Assembly (NCBI GenBank): GCA_964495615.1
Contig: CAZBVX010000022.1
Location: 1-11,573, forward strand
Origin: CAINDR01 sp964495615
GTDB lineage: Bacteria > Patescibacteriota > Patescibacteriia > Patescibacteriales > UBA12465
Length of the DNA: 11,573 bases
Direction: 5' to 3'
In this document: piece after piece, positions 6,954 through 11,573 of the stretch
Numbering within the stretch: the stretch's first letter is position 1
How the letters are laid out: each line of letters opens with the position of its first letter
Notes under the pieces: model-generated
What the model saw: only the letters and a program-made list of their open reading frames with translations
Told to the model about the DNA's origin: nothing
Databases searched by the model: none
Translations under genes and position numbers: made by a program

Positions 6954-7307
6954 ATGAATATCCAAAAAGCCTTACAAGAAAAGAAAGAGAGATTGCGCAA
7001 CAAAATCCGTGCAAAAATCAGCGGTACTGCTGAACGTCCACGTTTGAGTGTTTTTCGCTCTTTACGCGGTATGAATTTGCAATTAATTGACGATGTTGCC
7101 GGAATTACTTTGGCCAGCGTCAATACTCGCGAAGTAAAAACCAAAGGCACCAAAACTGAAATTTCCCGTGAAGCTGGAAAGTTAATGGCTGAAAAAGCAA
7201 AAAGCAAGGGAATTACTGCTATTGTTTTTGATCGCGGTGCTAATCGCTATCACGGCCGTGTTCAGGCAGTTGCCGAAGCAATGCGTGAAGCGGGAATTAT
7301 TTGCTAA
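6954..7307 (+). CDS. rplR: 50S ribosomal protein L18
   Basis: L18 binds 5S rRNA together with L5 and anchors it in the central protuberance. The 117 residues are the normal length. Hallmarks are a basic N-terminal region (KKERLRNKIRAKISGTAERP), LSVFRSLRGMNLQLIDD, and the C-terminal GITAIVFDRGANRYHGRVQA followed by AMREAGIIC, which corresponds to the family ending AAREAGLxF. The last residue here is Cys rather than the more common Phe, a minor variant. The ATG at 6954 (AATAAT-ATG) lies 20 nt after rplF, without SD. Confidence 0.97.
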   Translation: MNIQKALQEKKERLRNKIRAKISGTAERPRLSVFRSLRGMNLQLIDDVAGITLASVNTREVKTKGTKTEISREAGKLMAEKAKSKGITAIVFDRGANRYHGRVQAVAEAMREAGIIC

Positions 7308-7331
7308 CCTTAAAGCCTTAAATTTATATTT

Positions 7332-7943
7332 ATGTCTGACGAAAAGAAAAATCAAACTGTTGAAAATAAAACAGCCGACCGACCACAAGGCGGAGAAAGA
7401 AGACGTTCCACTGGCGGTCCTCGCGGCCCAAGACGTGGCGGTAATGATCGCGAAAAAAATCGTGATGAATTTGAACAACGCATTCTTGATGTTGCTCGTG
7501 TTACTCGTGTGATGGCTGGAGGAAAAAGAATGAATTTTCGAACTTGTGTCGCCATTGGCGATCGCAAAGGAAAAATTGGTGTTGGTGTTGGCAAAGGCGC
7601 CGATGTCACAATGGCGGTCAACAAAGCAGTTAATCGCGCCAAAAGAGACATGATCACCGTGGCAATGGTTGATGGAACTATTCCTCATGAAGTTCTTGGA
7701 CACAATGGTGCTTCCCGTATTATTTTCAAACCAGCAAAAAAAGGTAAAGGCGTTATTGCCGGCGGCGTTGCTCGTTCCATTTTGGAGCTAGCCGGTGTTA
7801 GCAATATCACCAGTAAAACTTTGGGTGGAAACAACAAGCTGAACAATGCTCGTTGCACCATCAAAGCTCTTGCTTCCTTGCGCACCAGAAATGTTGCTGA
7901 AAAAGTAAAAGTTGAAGAAAAAGCTGTCACCGAAAAAGAATAA
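7332..7943 (+). CDS. rpsE: 30S ribosomal protein S5 with Arg/Gly-rich N-terminal extension
   Basis: S5 sits on the solvent side of the 30S subunit near the mRNA entry site and affects decoding accuracy. The core begins near residue 45 (FEQRILDVARVTRVMAGGKR) and contains FRTCVAIGDRKGKIGVGVGK, KRDMITVAM, and GVIAGGVARSILELAGVSNI; the C-terminus has a short Lys/Glu tail. The length of 203 compares with about 165–170 in E. coli. The extra N-terminal 35–40 residues are polar and include an Arg/Gly patch (ERRRSTGGPRGPRRGG). The ATG at 7332 lies 24 nt after rplR. The next gene is rplO, not rpmD: L30 is missing at its standard position. Confidence 0.96.
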   Translation: MSDEKKNQTVENKTADRPQGGERRRSTGGPRGPRRGGNDREKNRDEFEQRILDVARVTRVMAGGKRMNFRTCVAIGDRKGKIGVGVGKGADVTMAVNKAVNRAKRDMITVAMVDGTIPHEVLGHNGASRIIFKPAKKGKGVIAGGVARSILELAGVSNITSKTLGGNNKLNNARCTIKALASLRTRNVAEKVKVEEKAVTEKE

Positions 7944-7973
7944 TTATACAAATTAAATTTATCATAAAATAGT

Positions 7974-8381
7974 ATGTTGTCATTAAACTCCATACCCGCT
8001 TCAAGCGGCAAGAAAGATCGCAAAAGGGTTGGTCGCGGAAACGCTTCTGGCCATGGTACTTATAGTACTCGCGGTCAAAAGGGTCAAAAATCCCGCTCCG
8101 GTGTTAGTAATTTGAAACGCTTGGGTATGAAGCAGCAGTTATTGCAGACTCCAAAATCTCGCGGCTTCAAATCTTTGCAGCCAAAAAATCAAGTAGTAAA
8201 TGTGAAATTGATTAATCTCAACTACAAAGAAGGTGAAACAGTTAGTCCAACCACTTTGTTTGAAAGAAATATTATTTCTCGAATCTCTTTGCCGGTAAAA
8301 ATTCTTGGCAAGGAAAAATTGACTGTCAAAGTAAAATTTGAAGGCGTCAAAATGAGTGAAACTGTAAAAACCCAATTATAA
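7974..8381 (+). CDS. rplO: 50S ribosomal protein L15, short C-terminus
   Basis: L15 is a 50S assembly protein with a long basic N-terminal arm threading through 23S rRNA. The arm is clear: residues 1–50 include KKDRKRVGRGNASGHGTYS and RGQKGQKSRSG. The globular part is recognisable (VVNVKLINLNYKEGETVSP, then LPVKILGKEKLTVKVKFEG). The protein has 135 residues and ends MSETVKTQL; many L15 proteins run some 10 residues further with an Ala/Gly/Glu-rich end (IEAAGGxxE-like) that is not present here. The ATG at 7974 has an unusual second codon TTG, but MLSLNSI aligns with the family opening. The gap from rpsE is 30 nt. Assignment is firm. Confidence 0.95.
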   Translation: MLSLNSIPASSGKKDRKRVGRGNASGHGTYSTRGQKGQKSRSGVSNLKRLGMKQQLLQTPKSRGFKSLQPKNQVVNVKLINLNYKEGETVSPTTLFERNIISRISLPVKILGKEKLTVKVKFEGVKMSETVKTQL

Positions 8382-8387
8382 TTACTT

Positions 8388-8412
8388 AGACGTCGCGTTT
8401 TGCGCGATGTCT
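8388..8412 (+). promoter_or_regulatory. stem-loop between rplO and secY
   Basis: The arms AGACGTCGCG (8388–8397) and CGCGATGTCT (8403–8412) can pair over 10 positions, nine Watson-Crick and one G-U, around a five-base loop TTTTG. It is the only strong hairpin I noticed in a gap between genes of the ribosomal run. It ends 4 nt before ATG 8417 and 13 nt before ATG 8426 of secY. It lacks a following T-run (only TTTGT), so it is unlikely to stop transcription. It could be an RNA-processing site, a stability element or a control on secY translation; this is inference from structure and place. Confidence 0.6.
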
Positions 8413-8425
8413 TTGTATGGCTTAT

Positions 8426-9697
8426 ATGTTTGAAAAATTAAATCAAATTTGGAAAGTAAAAGATTTGCGCAAGAGTATTATTTTTGTGCTTTTGATGTTG
8501 GTGGTTTTTCGCCTAGCGGCTCATATTCCGATTCCGGGAGTCAATGCAGTAGCTTTGAAAAATCTTTTTGCTAATAATCAAATCTTGGGGATGATGAATC
8601 TCTTCTCTGGTGGCGGTATGGAAAATTTTTCCATTGTCATGATGGGTATTGCTCCTTATATTACTTCTTCTATTATTTTTCAACTTTTGGGAATGATTTT
8701 TCCAAAAATTCAAGAAATGCAGAAAGAAGAATCTGGACGTCAAAAAATCAATCGCTGGACCCGTTGGGCAACCGTTCCTTTGGCAGCTATGCAAGCCTAT
8801 GGCATGATTGTTCTTTTGCAACGTTCAGCTAGTGGAATTTTGGGGAACATTTCTCCTTTTGATATGATTAGTATCATCATCACCATCACTGCCGGTACCA
8901 TTTTCTTGATGTGGATTGGTGAATTAATTTCTGAAAAGAAAATTGGTAATGGTATTTCTTTATTAATTTTTGCCGGTATCGTTGCTATTCTTCCACGACA
9001 AGCGGTCCAGCTTTATCAAACCTTTGATTCTAGTCAATTGTTCATGATGATCGGCTTCGCTCTGGTTGGTTTGATCACCATCATCGGTGTGGTAATTATT
9101 AATGAAGGTCAGCGCAATATTCCGGTTCAATATGCTCGCCAGATTCGTGGAAATCGTGCTTTTGGCGGCACTTCTAGTCATTTACCATTACGTGTTAATA
9201 TGGCTGGGGTTATTCCAATCATTTTCGCAATTTCGGTAGTTTTGTTTCCATCCATGATTGCGCAATTCACAATTCATGCTCGCAGTGTTTGGTTGGCTGA
9301 ATTTTCTCAGAAGGTAATCGATTTGTTTGCTAATCAACTTTTCTACGGTGTTATTTATTTCATTTTAGTTTTTGCTTTCACTTATTTCTACACTGAAATC
9401 GTTTTTCATCCAGATCAAATTTCAGAAAATCTTCAGAAACAAGGTGGTTTTATTCCTGGTATTAGACCAGGGAAGCACACTCAAGAATATCTAGCAAACA
9501 CTACTCACCGAATTATTTTAGTTGGTGCTTTGTTCTTGGGCGTTATCGCTGTTTTGCCTTTGATTGTTCAATATTTCTCTGGTTTGCAATCTCTGTCTAT
9601 TGGTGGTACTAGTTTGTTGATCGTGGTTTCGGTGGTTATTGAAACCGTGAAGCAGATTGAAGCCCAGATGACCATGAGAGAATACGATGGAATCTAA
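8426..9697 (+). CDS. secY: protein translocase channel subunit SecY
   Basis: SecY forms the membrane pore of the Sec translocon with SecE and SecG, taking substrates from SecA or ribosomes. I prefer ATG 8426, giving MFEKLNQIWKVKDLRK (423 residues), as family members typically open this way and it has the TAT-ATG context; ATG 8417 would add three residues and sit 4 nt from a stem-loop. Ten membrane segments are visible, counted from 8417: about 19–37, 71–95, 116–135, 150–170, 178–194, 208–229, 262–284, 307–330, 365–388 and 396–412. Cytosolic loop motifs are GQRNIPVQYARQ (231–242), between segments 6 and 7, and GIRPGKHTQEYL (348–359), between 8 and 9. PIPGVN follows segment 1, as usual. It is the last gene before a terminator; the usual neighbour adk is absent. 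Confidence 0.97.
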   Translation: MFEKLNQIWKVKDLRKSIIFVLLMLVVFRLAAHIPIPGVNAVALKNLFANNQILGMMNLFSGGGMENFSIVMMGIAPYITSSIIFQLLGMIFPKIQEMQKEESGRQKINRWTRWATVPLAAMQAYGMIVLLQRSASGILGNISPFDMISIIITITAGTIFLMWIGELISEKKIGNGISLLIFAGIVAILPRQAVQLYQTFDSSQLFMMIGFALVGLITIIGVVIINEGQRNIPVQYARQIRGNRAFGGTSSHLPLRVNMAGVIPIIFAISVVLFPSMIAQFTIHARSVWLAEFSQKVIDLFANQLFYGVIYFILVFAFTYFYTEIVFHPDQISENLQKQGGFIPGIRPGKHTQEYLANTTHRIILVGALFLGVIAVLPLIVQYFSGLQSLSIGGTSLLIVVSVVIETVKQIEAQMTMREYDGI

Positions 9698-9717
9698 AAA
9701 CAATTCAAAAATCTCGA

Positions 9718-9750
9718 AAAAAGACCATTCTATTTTAGAGTGGTCTTTTT
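9718..9750 (+). terminator. Rho-independent terminator after secY
   Basis: A 14-pair stem joins 9718–9731 to 9737–9750 around the five-base loop ATTTT, with one G-U pair and the core GACCATTCT / AGAGTGGTC. It ends in five T bases, preceded on the other side by matching A bases, so it could work from either direction. It lies 20 nt after the secY stop and is the only clear intrinsic terminator in the window, marking the end of the ribosomal-protein transcription unit. Confidence 0.9.
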
Positions 9751-9777
9751 GCCAGAAGGGGTTGTCAGTGTTATAAT
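9749..9777 (+). promoter_or_regulatory. sigma-70-type promoter of map-ruvX-recO, extended -10
   Basis: A -35 box TTGCCA (9749–9754; one mismatch to TTGACA) is followed by a 17-base spacer and a perfect -10 box TATAAT (9772–9777). TG at 9769–9770 one base before it makes an extended -10. The -35 shares its first two T bases with the terminator's end. A start site about 7 bases downstream, near 9784, would leave only about 7 nt before the map ATG at 9791, so the mRNA should be almost leaderless. TTGTCA at 9762 is too close to the -10 to serve as the -35. Confidence 0.85.
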
Positions 9778-9790
9778 ATAATTAATTTTT

Positions 9791-10630
9791 ATGAATAATT
9801 TAATCAAATCCGAAGAGGAAATTCGTGCTATTCGTGAAGGCGGCAAAATTTTGCACGCCATTTTGAAGGCGCTTGGCAAAGAAATCAAACCAGGCACAAA
9901 CACTGCCGATTTGGAAGCTTTGGCTTGCAAAATGGCTGATGAAGCCGGGGCTAGACCAGCTTTTAAAAACTATCCGATGGGTGGCGGAAAATTTTTTCCA
10001 GATATGCTTTGTGTTTCAATTAATGACGAAGTCGTTCATGGCACAGCGACTCCGGGAAGAATTTTGAAGTCTGGAGATATTGTTGATGTTGATTTGGGAA
10101 TTGAGTGGCCGGCCGAAGAAAGTTTGCGTCAAAAATTTAATTTACCAAAAAATCCCCATTCGCCTTTGGGTGGATTTTTTACTGACATGTCCTACACTTT
10201 CCCAGTCGGCAAAGTAAGCACTGCCACCAAGAAATTATTGCAAGTCACCCGAGAATGTTTAGAAAAAGGCTTGAAAGCCATCAAGCCTGGTTTAAAAATT
10301 GGTGAATTAGGTAAAATTATTCAAGATTACGCCGAAAAGCACAACTATGGCGTAGTACGAGATTTGGTTGGCCATGGGGTTGGCTATTTGGCTCACGAAG
10401 ATCCAGCAGTCTTTAATTACGAAATTCCAGATGACGATCCGGAAAATATCACCATTCAAGAAGGAATGGTTTTGGCGGTGGAGCCAATGATTAATTTTGG
10501 CACCTGGCGCATCAAAATAGACAAAGACAACAAATACACCATCAAAACTGCTGATGGAAGCCTGAGCGCTCATTTTGAGCACACCGTAGCGGTCACCAAA
10601 AATGGTTGTGAAATTTTAACCGCTGAATAA
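9791..10630 (+). CDS. map: type I methionine aminopeptidase
   Basis: MetAP removes the initiator methionine from nascent proteins when the second residue is small; it is a dimetal hydrolase of the M24A family acting near the ribosome exit. The 279 residues hold all five expected metal ligands: Asp101 (DIVDVDLG), Asp132 (TDMSYTF), His195 (GHGVG), Glu231 (AVEPMI) and Glu263 (FEHTVAVT), plus the conserved His83 (NDEVVHGT). E. coli MetAP is 264 residues. Here 31 positions separate the two Asp ligands against 11 in E. coli, so about 20 residues (within roughly 104–128, with EWPAEESLRQKFNLPKN) are inserted close to the active site. The gene starts the second operon; no SD motif and almost no leader are predicted. 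ruvX follows after a single base. Confidence 0.97.
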   Translation: MNNLIKSEEEIRAIREGGKILHAILKALGKEIKPGTNTADLEALACKMADEAGARPAFKNYPMGGGKFFPDMLCVSINDEVVHGTATPGRILKSGDIVDVDLGIEWPAEESLRQKFNLPKNPHSPLGGFFTDMSYTFPVGKVSTATKKLLQVTRECLEKGLKAIKPGLKIGELGKIIQDYAEKHNYGVVRDLVGHGVGYLAHEDPAVFNYEIPDDDPENITIQEGMVLAVEPMINFGTWRIKIDKDNKYTIKTADGSLSAHFEHTVAVTKNGCEILTAE

Positions 10631-10631
10631 T

Positions 10632-11030
10632 ATGTCCGAAGTGAAAAAATATTTGGGAATTGATTGGGGAAGCAAGCGCTTGGGTTTGGCAACTGCTGAT
10701 AATGAAACCAAAATGGCCTTACCTTTTCAAACCGTCGCTTCTTTGGGGGAAGTATTAGTTTTGGTTGACGAAGAAGAAATTGATGAAGTGGTGATTGGTC
10801 GTCCGGAAAAACTTTCCGGCAAGGTTGATGAAAAATTAACTGCCGAATATCTCACTTTTTTAATCGCCCTCAAAAAATCATTAGTTATTCCCGTCATTGA
10901 ATTTGATGAACGTTTATCCAGCAAAGCCGCTGATGCCCTTGGCGGTTCAAAAAAAATGCGTGCCGGCCGTGACGAGATTGCTGCCGCAATAATTTTACAA
11001 AATTATTTAGATGCCCACTCAAGAAACTAA
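10632..11030 (+). CDS. ruvX: putative pre-16S rRNA nuclease RuvX/YqgF
   Basis: YqgF-family proteins have an RNase H-like fold; in E. coli the protein is needed for processing the 5' end of 16S rRNA, although the family was first proposed to resolve Holliday junctions. The 132 residues show LGIDWGSKRLGLA (Asp11), VIGRP (54–58), FDERLSS (91–97; the second position pair is often TT) and RDEIAAAIILQNYLD (113–127, with Asp114 as the likely third acidic site). Length is at the short end of the family range of about 130–150. The ATG at 10632 starts one base after the map stop (TAA-T-ATG), and recO begins inside its last 20 bases, so all three are probably co-transcribed and translationally coupled. 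Confidence 0.93.
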   Translation: MSEVKKYLGIDWGSKRLGLATADNETKMALPFQTVASLGEVLVLVDEEEIDEVVIGRPEKLSGKVDEKLTAEYLTFLIALKKSLVIPVIEFDERLSSKAADALGGSKKMRAGRDEIAAAIILQNYLDAHSRN

Positions 11031-11573
11031 AAATACGCTCGGAATAATCATCAAACGCCGCCCGTTCAAGGAATATGATCGCGCGGTCGTTCTTTATACA
11101 CGCGATTACGGAAAAATGAATCTCGTGGTGCGAGGTGCGGAACGTCCAGCCTCAAAATTAGCTGGGCACATTGAACCCTTTTCTTTAATTGAAGCGATGA
11201 TTGTTCGAGGAAGACGTGATTATCTTGGTGCAGCTCGTTCGATCGATTCACGAATTACCGTTCGCCAAGACTTGAATCGCTTATTTTATGCCGGCGCCGC
11301 TTTGGCGGCTTTGGATAAATTAACTAAAGAAGAAGAGCCAGACGCAGAATTGTTTTTTTTGACGGAAAGTTTTTTGGAATATCTAGACAAACGAACCACT
11401 GATTTAAAAAAAGAAAAAGGGGAGGTATTGCTAGCGGCCTATCTCTGGAAATTGCTTTCTGAACTAGGCTATACACCTCGCTTAGACAAATGTTTGACTT
11501 GTGGATTGCCAATCAAATCTGAAGATAATCGTTTTGATGCTTTGCACGGCGGTTTGATTTGTCCAGTCTGTGC
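11011..11573 (+). CDS. recO: DNA repair protein RecO (3'-truncated by window edge)
   Basis: RecO works with RecR (and RecF) to load RecA on SSB-coated single-stranded DNA. 187 full codons are visible before the window ends. The N-terminal OB-fold is seen in LGIIIKRRPFKEYDRAVVLY, followed by TRDYGKMNLVVRGAERPASK and LAGHIEPFS, all family-like. A C-terminal zinc site is visible as CLTC (161–164) and CPVC (184–187), with the rest of the domain missing. The ATG at 11011 lies inside ruvX (20-nt overlap, +1 frame relative to it) and gives MPTQETKNTLGII. It is the only gene here without T before its ATG (TTAG-ATG). An eight-T run at 11353–11360 keeps the frame intact. Confidence 0.92.
   Translation, partial: MPTQETKNTLGIIIKRRPFKEYDRAVVLYTRDYGKMNLVVRGAERPASKLAGHIEPFSLIEAMIVRGRRDYLGAARSIDSRITVRQDLNRLFYAGAALAALDKLTKEEEPDAELFFLTESFLEYLDKRTTDLKKEKGEVLLAAYLWKLLSELGYTPRLDKCLTCGLPIKSEDNRFDALHGGLICPVC

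Noticed and set aside
7182..7703. 173-residue open frame on the minus strand across rplR/rpsE
   Set aside because: It lies fully antisense to two well-conserved genes, spans their junction, and its Ser/Asn/His/Phe-rich product has no recognisable motif.
9762..9767. TTGTCA as -35 box of the map promoter
   Set aside because: Only four bases separate it from TATAAT; TTGCCA at 9749 has the proper 17-base spacer.
10147..10180. Inverted repeat with a T-run inside map (AAAAAATCC / GGATTTTTT), terminator-like
   Set aside because: The stem is mostly A-T with a 16-base loop, and both arms encode Lys-Asn-Pro and Gly-Phe-Phe in an intact frame; probably chance from composition.
1..11573. Reassigned UGA code (as in Gracilibacteria and Absconditabacteria)
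   Set aside because: All genes read fully in the standard code, with glycine encoded by GGN and no in-frame TGA inside conserved regions.
1..11573. A hidden novel multi-gene system, mobile element, CRISPR array or RNA gene
   Set aside because: Known housekeeping genes cover nearly all bases, the gaps are 93 nt or less, and no direct repeats, tRNA-like folds or insertion ends were noticed on either strand.

Overview
The window is a long, almost gap-free run of co-directional (+ strand) bacterial genes. It covers most of an S10–spc ribosomal-protein supercluster followed by a short second transcription unit. All 21 protein genes could be assigned to known families, including a partial rplD at the left edge and a partial recO at the right edge. 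I see no rRNA, tRNA, CRISPR, mobile element or defence system, and no stretch over 300 bases without a gene.

Layout. Positions 1–9697 read rplD(partial)-rplW-rplB-rpsS-rplV-rpsC-rplP-rpmC-rpsQ-rplN-rplX-rplE-rpsN-rpsH-rplF-rplR-rpsE-rplO-secY. Gaps between the genes are short and AT-rich (8–46 nt), with no overlaps. A good intrinsic terminator (9718–9750) closes this unit. A consensus-like sigma-70 promoter (9749–9777) then drives map-ruvX-recO, whose genes abut or overlap. The products of the first unit build both ribosomal subunits and the SecY channel. The second unit joins N-terminal methionine removal, a putative pre-16S rRNA nuclease and a recombination-repair factor.

Organism. The best guess is a Patescibacteria (Candidate Phyla Radiation) bacterium, perhaps on the Parcubacteria side. 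The reasons are absence of rpmD (L30) between rpsE and rplO, an AT-rich sequence, no Shine-Dalgarno motif before any visible start, and lysine-rich tails on several ribosomal proteins. L30 loss is also known outside this group, so a 16S or marker-protein tree is needed. adk, usually between secY and map, is missing, and infA and the alpha-operon genes usual after map are replaced by ruvX-recO. The standard code fits: all 21 visible stops are TAA and no in-frame TGA is needed.

What stands out. This is mainly a housekeeping region, and I found no convincing undescribed multi-gene system. The most interesting signal is in translation initiation: no SD motifs, yet 20 of 21 visible start codons are preceded directly by T (usually AT-ATG). 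The map promoter also predicts a nearly leaderless mRNA. Other points are a stem-loop just before secY, tails on L22 and L23 (both at the peptide exit) and on S17 and S5, and an insert between two metal ligands of the methionine aminopeptidase.
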